DNA of 35,474 bases, taken from NCBI GenBank assembly GCA_027026255.1, contig JALVOT010000004.1, forward strand, positions 1 through 35,474, in the 5' to 3' direction. The DNA is from Caldifarciminota bacterium. GTDB taxonomy: Bacteria > Hydrothermota > Tepidihabitantia > SM23-42. A program made the translations under genes and the position numbers. The notes beneath the pieces were generated by a model, which saw nothing but the letters and a program-made list of their open reading frames with translations, was not told the DNA's origin and did not search any database. Below are positions 1 through 9,376 of this stretch, piece by piece. Positions within the stretch are counted from its first letter, which is position 1, and each line of letters begins with the position of its first letter.

Positions 1-2
1 TT

Positions 3-251
3 GAGTATGCTAAAGAGGTGATGCCCGAACTTAATCGAGACATTGCCTTATTTCCACCGGTAATTTTAGATAATCTCAGTAGTAGCTCTTTCTGGAAAGG
101 TGGTAAGGATGTGTGTGCACATTACATCAATGCAAACGTTAACAGACATCGTTACCAGTTTAGATATAATTTGGTCATAAAAAATCTTAATTCATCAGTG
201 AACTGGAAACGCATTCGAGGATTGCTCAATGGTGCAATTGAGCAATTTTGA
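3..251 (+). CDS. C-terminal part of an unrecognised protein, cut by the window edge
   Basis: The frame is open from the window edge to a TGA at 249-251 (82 residues), so the gene starts outside the window. The internal GTG at 18 and ATG at 21 need not be real starts. I do not recognise the family. The protein is soluble-looking and basic near its end, and closes with GLLNGAIEQF. From residue 44 on (about position 132) the DNA is also present at 24560-25138 and 27694-28272, so the C-terminal third of this ORF belongs to repeat family A, while positions 1-131 are unique. Either the repeat carries a captured gene end, or this is the longest surviving copy of a mobile-element gene and the other copies are truncated derivatives. 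The sequence does not decide between these. Confidence 0.4.
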   Translation, partial: EYAKEVMPELNRDIALFPPVILDNLSSSSFWKGGKDVCAHYINANVNRHRYQFRYNLVIKNLNSSVNWKRIRGLLNGAIEQF

Positions 252-693
252 GACCGGGGAATTTTGTTTATGAATAAAGATTCAGGGATAAATCTGACAG
301 AATGAATTTAAAATTTAAAAAACTTAAACCCCTGACTCCTCTCCACTTTTTTCATTGTGTTTCCTGAAATAATTGCAATGGTATTCTGGACAGAATGAAC
401 TTCCCTGAAATCATTAAACTAAGACGAAAAATATTCAACAACTTCGTTTTACTTTTTTTTATATTATTTTATTGGTCATTTAAAAAATTTCTCTACCATC
501 TTCGCCCGGTTCCATTTTTCTCAGCGCGGGCGGTATTTCCATTTTTTTCAGTGCGGGCGGCGTCCCCGCCGCCGGCTGGAGGTTTGTCATTCTCAACTCG
601 TTTCATACTCGCCAGACGCCCTGTCTCGGGGCGAAACGCCCCCGGCTATATTGTATTTACAAAAAACCGGGACAAAAAGTGGAGAGGAATCAG
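132..693 (+). repeat. Repeat family A, copy A1
   Basis: About 560 bp, matched in inverse orientation by 24560-25138 and 27694-28272. One boundary shared by all copies is GCAAACGTTAAC at 132. The other is the GAGAGGAATCA segment near 692. Inside lies a sub-element bounded by inverted repeats, TGACTCCTCTCCACTTTTT-like at 333-352 and its complement at 674-692, which gives a MITE-like body of about 360 bp. The GC-rich core has hairpins at 553-575 (GGCGGCG / CGCCGCC type) and at 621-643 (a variant of the GGGGCG/CGCCCC hairpin). Short open frames inside the repeat are low-complexity and are not taken as genes. No other gene is seen between 252 and 768. Confidence 0.85.
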
Positions 694-768
694 ATGGTAT
701 CCACCCCGGTAAGGTTTTTGGGATTGGAGAAATAAGAAAGTTTATTAACTATGTAAAAACAGCAATTG

Positions 769-3700
769 CTATTGCAGCACCACAACCTTTTTTACACCAT
801 TATAGTCATCGGTTTGAAGGCACACAAAATAGATACCGGCACCAACTTTTTGACCTGCATTATTTCTTATATCCCAATCATCTACGTAGCATCCTGCTCT
901 AATCCGAGAAGAATTAACAATCGTGCGCACCAGCCTCCCAGCAATATCATATATCTTTATAGATAATTTTGTATTATGACCGACCTGATATCGAATCGCC
1001 ATATCCTTAATTGCCGGATTGGGATAAAGACTGACAATCTCTGTCCTGTCTGAATTTTTTAATAACCTCAACTCTTCTTCAATTCCCGGATTGACGAAGA
1101 TTCCAAAGAAGTGCATAATTGAATCGAGCAGTGCAGAACGGGTAGAAACTCCGCTTCCATCAATCAATCCACCAAGTTCAAAGGATGTCCCTACAGTTCG
1201 ATATGCTCCTGCATCCCGGGCAACACCGCAATCATAATTATCATCACCGTCTTTAAAGATCAAAAAGGCATCTGAACCCCGGGAAGAGATATGGTCGATC
1301 CGGGAATTTTCACCACCATAAGAGAAATTCATTCCCACCGTAAATGTGCTGTCCTGACCAAGAACCGGGCCCAAATCATTTGAACCGTCAGAGGTCGGGC
1401 TGATACCGAATAATGGACCAAAATCATAACCACCATGGGATGGATCATAATACCAGACATTCCCACCCTCTAAATATAACCTGCCATCCTGATTCTGGAG
1501 AAAATTAACCAATGCCCGAGCTTCAGGACTATTGTTTCGCAGCAGATAATTATCCGGATAAATTCCCGCACATACAAATACTGTCTGATACTTACTCAAA
1601 TCCTGGGCGAGGGTTGTGCCGTAATCACCAGCATAACCCAACTCAGTAAGCAAGGAATCTATCTGCTGGCCAGGAACGGGTGTCGGGTCGGGGTTCCAGA
1701 CATAATAATGTTTCCTGCCCACCGCAATATCAAGCTCAACTGTATCATCATAATTATCCGAAGAAACAAAAAGTTCAAAATGGGCCGTATGACCATTTGG
1801 AGTTGATGAAGATGCAGAGATATTAAAATGATCTGAGCTGTTTGTCCGCTCAGAATCCGGCATTATATTGCCAAATGTTCCGATTGAATCATTAATCACG
1901 ATATAAGTATCATCGGTGCGCAGTATACTATGGGTGTTTGTCGCCTCACGAGCTCCACTATTATGAAGTGTTACCACAAGGTCGGCAGTTTCGCCCGGCT
2001 CTAAAATACCATTATTACCATCTAATATCTGATAATCTGCGATATCAAGATTCGGCGAATTGGCCGAATGAACACTCTTAACTGCATCAAGGTCAAATCC
2101 TGCATATTGGCCGCTGGTTGAATTTCCATCATCAACAATCTTTACATATCGTGCCTCACTCAGCCCTGCTGCTGAAAGGTCAAAATTTGAAGTTCCGGTT
2201 GCGTGACCGCAGGAATGCCAGGTGCCATCCCAGGTATCACTTACAAATACCTCATAGCCTTCATCATTACCATCATCACCCTCATAAACCGTAAAATCAT
2301 AACCTGACGAATTTCTGATTGGAGTATTACGCCCCATATCCAGAACAATAAAACCTTCCCGGCCCAGAGAGAAGAAACGATTGTCCGCCAGCCCCAATGC
2401 AAATCTTGGCCTTGTTTTATTGCTGTCTTCAGCATGCCTTGAATATCCACAAAGCACAACCCGAAATGCGTAAAGATATGTAGAATCACTGCTGAGCAGG
2501 ATATCTCCAAGATTGATACTTCCGGTTGCCGGAACATTCACACCCCTGATAACCTTTGGGGCATAGTTGTTTGCCGAAACCCGCACATCATAGGTTCCCG
2601 GTGCAATCATCTTATGAAAGTCACCGAGATTGGGGTCGGTATAGATATCAATCCTCTCGGGATTTAAAAACTCTATGCGTGCATATAAAGGATTGCCGGT
2701 CGTTGAATCCTTTACTACTCCTTCAATACCCCAGCCCGCCCTTTCACAGACATCCATCAGGGCATCACGATTATTATAGCAGATCTGATCAATAGCCGCT
2801 GAACCTGAAGGTTCCTTAGTCTCTATGGTCCAGGCCAGGGCACCACTCACGCCGGTCGTATAATCCTGCAAAGAACCGGTAACCTGATACCAGTCATAGC
2901 CATTAATAATATTCAGATTTGCCGAATCTGCATAAATCTGGGAAATTGTAATAATATAACCGCTATCCGCTGGATCAGCCGGGTGATAATCCCAGGGATA
3001 GTTGACATACTGGGCAACTGAATGATAATTGAATTCAATGCTGATATTATTTTCTTCAAGGTGGGCTATAAAAACCTTATTTTCAATCTGCGACGATGGA
3101 CCGGGGCTGCCGCCCCAGCCGTTCCAGAAATATCCGTAATCACGATTCAGGTCCACACCATTGGCATTCTTTCTTGTTCCCGCCTCCTTTCCATCAGGGT
3201 TCAAAACAGGTAAAATCCAGAATTCACGATTATCCACCAGATTCCGCACCTGAGGATTGCCAGAGTAATTGGTCAAAAGATATCTTAAAAAATATAAGGT
3301 TATCTCAGTCCCGATATGCTCATCACCATGTATATTTCCAGCAAGTCGGATCTCGGGTTCCGATTCCTCAATTTTTGGATTATCAGTAACCCTCATCGCC
3401 CAGATCGCCCTGCCCTGAACACTGAAACCGATTGTATCCAATCGACAGATATCTGGATAATTTGCAGCAAATGAATCGAGCACGGCATAGACCTGAGCAT
3501 AGGTGTGGTAAAATCCCCGTTCAAATATCTCTTTTTTGTATCTTTTATAATCCGGAATCATTATTTCAACCCGGTAACCAGCATCTTTTAATATTTTAAT
3601 CTCTTTATCAGTGACCAAAGCCTTTACATAATCCCTGCCGGCATCAATAATTGTGATTTTGAATCTGTTCAACTTGTAAACCTCATTGTGCCTGATTAAT

Positions 3701-3786
3701 GGAATCTTAACCAGTCTTATTGTATCATTATCAGAAAAGGCACGGGCTATTATAGCCACTAATAATATAAATATATATTTCTTCAT
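769..3786 (-). CDS. Secreted M14-family zinc carboxypeptidase with C-terminal sorting-like domain
   Basis: Predicted extracellular metallocarboxypeptidase of 1005 aa. It has a signal peptide (residues 1-18, KK then a hydrophobic run ending RAFS) and an N-terminal propeptide-like region. The M14 domain spans about residues 90-345: zinc ligands H153 and E156 (HGDE), third ligand H255 (FNYHS), substrate-binding NRD at 214-216, and catalytic Glu E322 (WTIETKE). A carboxypeptidase-regulatory-like beta domain (about 352-425), a discoidin-like or surface beta domain (about 430-570), a CARDB-like segment, and a further alpha/beta domain follow. The C-terminal 85 residues are the FlgD/Por-type beta tail (YPNPA, IKIYDIAGRLVRT, AGIYFV), probably for outer-membrane export or anchoring. 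It is the last gene of a three-peptidase run, 66 bp after the S8 gene. The ribosome-binding site is weak. The M14 call is firm; the substrate is unknown. Confidence 0.9.
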   Translation of the reverse strand: MKKYIFILLVAIIARAFSDNDTIRLVKIPLIRHNEVYKLNRFKITIIDAGRDYVKALVTDKEIKILKDAGYRVEIMIPDYKRYKKEIFERGFYHTYAQVYAVLDSFAANYPDICRLDTIGFSVQGRAIWAMRVTDNPKIEESEPEIRLAGNIHGDEHIGTEITLYFLRYLLTNYSGNPQVRNLVDNREFWILPVLNPDGKEAGTRKNANGVDLNRDYGYFWNGWGGSPGPSSQIENKVFIAHLEENNISIEFNYHSVAQYVNYPWDYHPADPADSGYIITISQIYADSANLNIINGYDWYQVTGSLQDYTTGVSGALAWTIETKEPSGSAAIDQICYNNRDALMDVCERAGWGIEGVVKDSTTGNPLYARIEFLNPERIDIYTDPNLGDFHKMIAPGTYDVRVSANNYAPKVIRGVNVPATGSINLGDILLSSDSTYLYAFRVVLCGYSRHAEDSNKTRPRFALGLADNRFFSLGREGFIVLDMGRNTPIRNSSGYDFTVYEGDDGNDEGYEVFVSDTWDGTWHSCGHATGTSNFDLSAAGLSEARYVKIVDDGNSTSGQYAGFDLDAVKSVHSANSPNLDIADYQILDGNNGILEPGETADLVVTLHNSGAREATNTHSILRTDDTYIVINDSIGTFGNIMPDSERTNSSDHFNISASSSTPNGHTAHFELFVSSDNYDDTVELDIAVGRKHYYVWNPDPTPVPGQQIDSLLTELGYAGDYGTTLAQDLSKYQTVFVCAGIYPDNYLLRNNSPEARALVNFLQNQDGRLYLEGGNVWYYDPSHGGYDFGPLFGISPTSDGSNDLGPVLGQDSTFTVGMNFSYGGENSRIDHISSRGSDAFLIFKDGDDNYDCGVARDAGAYRTVGTSFELGGLIDGSGVSTRSALLDSIMHFFGIFVNPGIEEELRLLKNSDRTEIVSLYPNPAIKDMAIRYQVGHNTKLSIKIYDIAGRLVRTIVNSSRIRAGCYVDDWDIRNNAGQKVGAGIYFVCLQTDDYNGVKKVVVLQ

Positions 3787-3852
3787 TATTTTTTATTGAT
3801 AATCAGGTTATAGGTGAAAAGACATTTTGTCTGCCCACCTTAATTGTTATCA

Positions 3853-6800
3853 TCATCTCAGGAGTATCGTTTTTTCAACCTGCTGCTGATTCTCAGTGTA
3901 GACCTGAATGAAATAAACACCGGAAGATACCTCTCGATCGTTATCATCCATTCCGTCCCAGATAATCTGATTTAAAGGCCCGGCAGATAATCTATCAAAT
4001 TTTCGAATCAGGCGACCGGCAGCATCAAAGACTCTCAACTCAGCCTTATCCAGAGCGTCCGGGCTTATTGTATAATTGATTATGAATAACTTTGAAGATA
4101 TCGTAGGGTTGACATTCAAATAAAGCACATTGGTTCCAGCACCCGGTTTTTTCTCTGCCGCCCCACTGAAGTTTGTTAGATTACCAACCTCCCAGTCAAG
4201 AAGTGCCGGTTCACCCGGAGACTTTGTAATCCGATAAAGGAGTGCCCTTAACCTGAGTGTATTATAAGTAACTGTATCAGTAATATTCGCCAAAGAAACC
4301 GTATCAGTGACAAAGTTTGTAAAATTACCGGTTGAATTATTGGGAATTAATGCATCCGGCACTAATCGCCAGGTCGTGCTGTCAAAGTATTCAATCTGTA
4401 TACCGATTGAATCGCCGGCATTAGCCTTATGCCAGACAACATTTCCCCAATACCTACGCGGGTAGGTGGTGGAGAGGTCATTATAGATAACCGGTGAACT
4501 AACCACATCTCCAGAGTTATTCTGGTATGTATAAGAAAAAGAGAAAAGGATATTATCACAGGCGCTTGCCTTTCCCCAATTGAATGTGGATGCTCTGTCA
4601 TGATACATCCATTCAGCCTGAATCGAATCTGCAGGAAGGTGAGAGGTGAGATCAATCGTCACCGTTCTACTTATACTTGATGTATAGGAGGCGACCGTAT
4701 TCCAGCCACCCCAGGAATTACCGCTGAAGAATCTAACTTTCACATCAAGAACCTCACCGGTCTCGTTTTGACGAAAACCACAACCGTATCGTAATCGTAA
4801 ATTCGCCGCTGCAGAAGGAATATGGACCGCCGGTGAAATAAGTTCTTCATTATTATTAACTGTCCCATAACCTGCATCATCGTCTGAATAAAAGGCATAT
4901 CTTGTTCCGTAATCAGGTGGAGCATAATCACCGATATCCTGAGTGGTTCCGCCCTGCCATTTAATACCATCCCCGTTCCCATCAATCACGACCCAGCCTG
5001 CCGGAATACCTGATTCAAAGTCTTCAAATAAGAGTGTATCTTCAACAAAACCCGAAGATTGAAGCACAATGCTGTCACCCTGGATCCGGGTCATATTAAA
5101 GGTATCTACAACAAATTGCTCACCGGTTGTCTGAAACCAGGCACAGGTGTTTCCCGAAAGTGCAGTATTAACCGTAAAGGAACGAGAATCAGTATCCCTT
5201 GACCAGTATCCAGAACTCGTTGTATCACTTGCCCGCACTTTCCACCAATAGGTCTTTCCATTGGTTAACGCTGATGGAAATTTAAACTGTGCAACCGCAC
5301 CGCTGGCATAAGGAGAAGTAGTAATACTTTCCGGATGAGAAAACAATATATCCGTATCCCAGTATATCCTGTATATTACATCATCATTTTGGGGATCAAC
5401 TGTAGTAAATTTAAAAGTCGGGGTCAAATCAGGCAATTCAGCAAAGTTAAATGGACTGATAATAGTCGGGGTGGACGGCACCGTCGATTCTGGTGTGGCA
5501 TTAATTGCTGCCAAAGCATCAATCCTGCCGGCACCAAAAGCATTATCCTTACCGCTCGGACCAAGGTCAACCGCGGTCGTCTCAAGGATAGAATCAATCT
5601 GGGCACGTGTGAGATTATAATTCTTCTGAAGCATCAGGGCAACAGTCCCCGCAGTATGGGGAGTCGCCATTGAGGTGCCGCTGCCATTTAAATAACCATT
5701 ATTGTTATTGTAAGCGCAGGACTTGATATCCACCCCGGGAGCTGAAACATCAGGTGCGGTAAGACCCGGCGGATAACGATAATCATTAAAATTACTCACC
5801 GTATCCCAGCTCACCGGACCCCGACTGGAAAATGAAGCAATTGTATCGTTAACATCAGTTGCTCCGATACTCACCACATTGGACAGCGCACCGGTTGCCC
5901 CATTACCCGGATTCCGCCACGGCGGCGGCACATCACCGGGACAGCGAAGATTATTGGGCGGGCCTGCATTATTACCCTCATTACCGGCCGCAACAATCAT
6001 TATTATCCCTGCTGAACCAACATTATTACAAGCCGTCCGCCAGGTAGAACGCCTCGGACTCCAGGAATAGCTCCAGCCCGAGGACATTGAAATCAAATCA
6101 CCGCCATTGGAAGGTGAAAGCGGGGGTGAAACAACAAATTGCATTGCATCCCAGATCTGATTCTCCCCGGTAGTATCGGCTACCGACCGTACCCGCAAAG
6201 CCATAATCTGGGCATCCGGTGCCACACCACACTGCGAACCGGCTGTGCCGTCCGAAGCAATCGAACCCGCACAATGGGTGCCGTGCCCCCGAACATCCAT
6301 CGGGTCGTTATTATTATTTTCAAAGTTCCAGCCGTGATTTGGATAATTTGAATCGGTCCACATATGATCAGCAAGGTCCCTGTGCCTGTAATTAACGCCT
6401 GTATCAATAAGACCAACCACAATCCCGGCACCGGTATAGCCTAAAGCCCAAACCCGATTGGCACGAATCTTTAAAACCCCCCAGGCAATCTCACGGGTTT
6501 TGTCCTGAGGCACACTTGCCATCTTAAGCTTCTCAATCTCAAACGGTCTGAGGTCATAATCAATATAAAAGATATAATTACGCTTCTCCACCTCTCTAAT
6601 TATCTCTTCGACTGCCTCACAGTATATCGCATTAACAATCCAGAATGACTTTATATTTTTCACCTTGTTCTCTTTTTCCGCCTGGCGTAAAAATGCAAGC
6701 ATCTCTGCCTGGCGAATTCGGGAAAAATCCTTCAGCATCCGGGCGACCTTAACCCTTCTTTCGGGTCTGAATAATCCCCTGACCTGTGCCTCAATAAGCC

Positions 6801-6948
6801 GGGCATCTACCTGCTCCTTAAAGACGATATCAATCGGTATCAGCTCGCCCGAGCGTGTCTTTGAGATAACCTTTTTAAGGTCCGGACTTAAAAGGGCGAA
6901 TGCCGGAATAACTCCGATTAAAAACAACAACAGCATCAAACGCTTCAT
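3853..6948 (-). CDS. Secreted subtilisin-like serine peptidase (S8) with C-terminal sorting-like domain
   Basis: Predicted extracellular subtilase of 1031 aa. A signal peptide (1-18) is followed by an inhibitor-like prodomain to about residue 145. The S8 catalytic domain runs from about 165 to 490. Triad: D182 (LIDTGVNYRH), H222 (GHGTHCAG), S426 (GTSMATPH), with oxyanion Asn N323 (AAGNEG). Downstream are an FnIII-like module (about 500-600), a jelly-roll or MAM-like beta segment with DTLLFEDFESG near 640, and the C-terminal FlgD-like tail (RVFDAAGRLIRK, SGVYFIQV). The start is the ATG at 6948, preceded by AAGGAG with a good spacing. It lies 14 bp downstream of the second M14 gene and is probably cotranscribed. 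All catalytic residues are present, so it should be active. It may process itself or degrade external protein together with the two carboxypeptidases. Confidence 0.92.
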   Translation of the reverse strand: MKRLMLLLFLIGVIPAFALLSPDLKKVISKTRSGELIPIDIVFKEQVDARLIEAQVRGLFRPERRVKVARMLKDFSRIRQAEMLAFLRQAEKENKVKNIKSFWIVNAIYCEAVEEIIREVEKRNYIFYIDYDLRPFEIEKLKMASVPQDKTREIAWGVLKIRANRVWALGYTGAGIVVGLIDTGVNYRHRDLADHMWTDSNYPNHGWNFENNNNDPMDVRGHGTHCAGSIASDGTAGSQCGVAPDAQIMALRVRSVADTTGENQIWDAMQFVVSPPLSPSNGGDLISMSSGWSYSWSPRRSTWRTACNNVGSAGIIMIVAAGNEGNNAGPPNNLRCPGDVPPPWRNPGNGATGALSNVVSIGATDVNDTIASFSSRGPVSWDTVSNFNDYRYPPGLTAPDVSAPGVDIKSCAYNNNNGYLNGSGTSMATPHTAGTVALMLQKNYNLTRAQIDSILETTAVDLGPSGKDNAFGAGRIDALAAINATPESTVPSTPTIISPFNFAELPDLTPTFKFTTVDPQNDDVIYRIYWDTDILFSHPESITTSPYASGAVAQFKFPSALTNGKTYWWKVRASDTTSSGYWSRDTDSRSFTVNTALSGNTCAWFQTTGEQFVVDTFNMTRIQGDSIVLQSSGFVEDTLLFEDFESGIPAGWVVIDGNGDGIKWQGGTTQDIGDYAPPDYGTRYAFYSDDDAGYGTVNNNEELISPAVHIPSAAANLRLRYGCGFRQNETGEVLDVKVRFFSGNSWGGWNTVASYTSSISRTVTIDLTSHLPADSIQAEWMYHDRASTFNWGKASACDNILFSFSYTYQNNSGDVVSSPVIYNDLSTTYPRRYWGNVVWHKANAGDSIGIQIEYFDSTTWRLVPDALIPNNSTGNFTNFVTDTVSLANITDTVTYNTLRLRALLYRITKSPGEPALLDWEVGNLTNFSGAAEKKPGAGTNVLYLNVNPTISSKLFIINYTISPDALDKAELRVFDAAGRLIRKFDRLSAGPLNQIIWDGMDDNDREVSSGVYFIQVYTENQQQVEKTILLR

Positions 6949-6962
6949 AGATTCTCCTTAAT

Positions 6963-9158
6963 TTATTTTAAGCAAACAATCTTTCTGATACAGGTATCAT
7001 TTCCGGTATCCAGCTTGAGGAAGTAAATGCCCGGGGCTATATCATTCTCTCGGCCCCAGGTTATTTGCGAATGGTGCAAATTCTTGAATACTTTCAACAA
7101 CCTTCCGGTAGTATCATAGATTTTGAGTTCGGCTGATGGTCCATCGTATTTAATCACCGATGAATGGTAGAATGGATTGGGGTGTATCGAAAGTTTAAAT
7201 CTAATGGATTCAGGCTTCTGCTTTGTATCTTCAGTAATTCCAACAACTACATCCGCCTTTTCCAGCTGCGAATAGTCACCCCAGCCATAAGTGGTATTAT
7301 AACCCTTTACATAATAGTAGTATTCACCTTCTGGATGATTGGTAAATCTATAAGAGGTATCAGTAATACTTAAAGAAATCGTATCGACTTTCATAAACTG
7401 ACAGACTGGTGAGATATCATCAACATAAAAACCGGTTCTTAAGGTGTTACCGTCGGTCATTGAACGAAATCTGAAATAGACCGATTTTCCTTCCCGGGAA
7501 GAAAGGGATAAAGCCTTTCTAATCCACCCACCGGAATTCCCTGTATAGCGCATTGTATCGATACAAAACCACTCCTTTGTATTTTCTGAAACCTCAACTA
7601 CTGCAACATCACAGTTCAATTCTAAATCATACCAGCACCAGAAAATCAGAGAATCTCCGGGCTGAACAATATATGGATATGCGGTTCTGACTGCATGGTT
7701 CATATTATTGCTGTTGCCTGAGAAAAATGAATAAGACCCGGAATGTGAGCGGGTGTTCGTAAGTGTAAAGCCTTCAAGAATCCATCTTGAGGTTCCAGAT
7801 TCTAAATCATCCTCAATTACTGAAGGGTTTGAAAGCTCAACCAACGCCCATTTAACCGGATGGTTATCATAACTGTTCTTTGCATGCCAGTAAATAGTAA
7901 AATCGGCATTGACCGCACCTAAGGGATAGATTATCGGCGGCGGCACAAATCCCTCGGCAACCAGAATCAGAGAATCCGCAAATCCGGCCAGATACTTTGC
8001 CGCCTTGAATACCTGTCTTGAGATATTATCCAGGTCGCTCTGGGATTGATAAAATGATGTTCCAATCTCTGCCCCATAGAATAAAGCAGATAAACCCGCC
8101 ACCCATTTATTGTATCCATACACCCAATCCCGGGTATTACCGCAGGTTGGATAGGGATTATTATAGGATCGACCCGGATGATAGGTTCCACCACCAAGCC
8201 GATGCATCATTCCTGCCATATATGCACCCTTATTATCATACAGTATTGAATCCGGTGTGCCTTCACCCTTATAACCCCAGGGGTACATCACCTGTTCCCC
8301 ATAACTATGTAGAGAAAATCCAGTAGTAATCTTATGCTTACGAATATATGCGGCATAACCACGCACCTCATCACCGCTGAATGCATAAGCGCCGCAGAAT
8401 GTTTGTTGGGAAGGATAATGGGAAACCTGGCGTTCATCTGCAGCACCCCAATAACCATCAATTTCACCGTTGACCGCACCGCCGTAATTACGATTCGGAT
8501 CAGTGCCGACAGCACCACCAAAAGGTTCTCTGTTTTTACGCCACCGTCTCTGACCTGGATAATCATAGACATAACCATCCACATTAATCAGCGGAAAACA
8601 ATAAATCTGTGTAGTATTTATGATTTCTGTAATTTCTGGAACAACGCCGTAAGATTTGAGCATTGAATCGGCGAAAAAGAGCACCGCCTGGGGTGTTGCC
8701 CATTCCCTTGAATGATGGCAACCATCAATGGTAAATCCTGGCTCATCTTCTTCAACCCCGACATTATCCGAAATTTTAATTCCATAAATTCTTCTTCCTT
8801 CATAGGTGGTCAGGGGCAATGAATCGAGCATACATATTTCTGGGTATCTGTGGGCAAGACGCCGGAGTGAATCATTTATTTCTGCATAAGAAAGATAAGA
8901 ACCACGCATTTTTTTCTTTTCATATTCAAGGCTGTGCACTGTTACCTCATAAGGAAATCCTGAAGCAATTACCCTTTGTAAACCCTGCTCATCAACCACC
9001 AGGTCATACCATTCACCATACCTGCCCGCAGCAATATCCATCGGTTTTTTGGAAATACGCATCAGGTCCTTCCAGGAATGACAATACACCCTCACAATTT
9101 TATCCTGGGCAACGCCGAGAATAAAAAAACAAAATATAATCAACAATAACCTCTTCAT
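6963..9158 (-). CDS. Secreted M14-family zinc carboxypeptidase, carboxypeptidase T/A-like, with C-terminal sorting-like domain
   Basis: First gene of the peptidase run, 731 aa from the ATG at 9158. That start is preferred to the GTG just upstream because GGAGG sits 4 nt before it. Signal peptide at residues 1-18. A propeptide-like region runs to about 85. The M14 domain covers about 88-400: ligands H149 and E152 (HHSRE), third ligand H284 (FSLHSYGE), an Arg-rich RRWRKNR at 204-210, PNRNYGG at 221-227, and catalytic E364 (YGAEIG). This pattern is closer to carboxypeptidase T/A than the downstream paralogue. After it come a jelly-roll-like segment (DDLESGTSRW near 450) and the FlgD-like tail (HPNPF, KIYDTTGRLLK, GIYFLKL). 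The three peptidases together could trim proteins from internal cuts to free amino acids outside the cell. Confidence 0.92.
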   Translation of the reverse strand: MKRLLLIIFCFFILGVAQDKIVRVYCHSWKDLMRISKKPMDIAAGRYGEWYDLVVDEQGLQRVIASGFPYEVTVHSLEYEKKKMRGSYLSYAEINDSLRRLAHRYPEICMLDSLPLTTYEGRRIYGIKISDNVGVEEDEPGFTIDGCHHSREWATPQAVLFFADSMLKSYGVVPEITEIINTTQIYCFPLINVDGYVYDYPGQRRWRKNREPFGGAVGTDPNRNYGGAVNGEIDGYWGAADERQVSHYPSQQTFCGAYAFSGDEVRGYAAYIRKHKITTGFSLHSYGEQVMYPWGYKGEGTPDSILYDNKGAYMAGMMHRLGGGTYHPGRSYNNPYPTCGNTRDWVYGYNKWVAGLSALFYGAEIGTSFYQSQSDLDNISRQVFKAAKYLAGFADSLILVAEGFVPPPIIYPLGAVNADFTIYWHAKNSYDNHPVKWALVELSNPSVIEDDLESGTSRWILEGFTLTNTRSHSGSYSFFSGNSNNMNHAVRTAYPYIVQPGDSLIFWCWYDLELNCDVAVVEVSENTKEWFCIDTMRYTGNSGGWIRKALSLSSREGKSVYFRFRSMTDGNTLRTGFYVDDISPVCQFMKVDTISLSITDTSYRFTNHPEGEYYYYVKGYNTTYGWGDYSQLEKADVVVGITEDTKQKPESIRFKLSIHPNPFYHSSVIKYDGPSAELKIYDTTGRLLKVFKNLHHSQITWGRENDIAPGIYFLKLDTGNDTCIRKIVCLK

Positions 9159-9222
9159 CACGCCTCCTCTCTGCTCATAGGGTCAAGCCTTTCCAGTATA
9201 AACCCTTGATTTTAATCAAATA

Positions 9223-9250
9223 ATTATAACAATTATATCCCCCCTGTCAA
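9223..9250 (-). promoter_or_regulatory. Promoter of the secreted peptidase operon
   Basis: On the minus strand a perfect TTGACA (9245-9250) and a perfect TATAAT (9223-9228) are separated by 16 nt. Transcription should start near 9216, leaving a leader of about 57 nt with GGAGG before the start codon at 9158. It can drive all three peptidase genes. Confidence 0.85.
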
Positions 9251-9315
9251 TATTCTGCTGTACCGGGTAATATTTGGGACTGTGTATAAACTTTTCCTGG
9301 AAAAGATAAAAAAAT

Positions 9316-9376
9316 GGTGTATCCTTCCTTATGGTCGGATAATATGGGTTAAATGACCTTGAAAAAAGGATACACC
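9316..9376. repeat. 11-bp inverted repeat next to the transposase remnant
   Basis: GGTGTATCCTT at 9316-9326 is the exact complement of AAGGATACACC at 9366-9376. It lies directly before the GTG of the IS256-type remnant, so it may be the old left end or a regulatory hairpin of that insertion sequence. No matching right end was found. Confidence 0.5.

Noticed and set aside
395-966. Open frames of 66-105 codons across repeat A1 and the end of the M14 gene
   Set aside because: They read through the GC-rich hairpin core, have no ribosome-binding site, give low-complexity protein, and partly overlap the real peptidase gene.
5335-6431. Several 60-110-codon frames opposite or within the S8 peptidase gene
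   Set aside because: Shadows of a strongly coding gene with intact catalytic motifs; no signals of their own.
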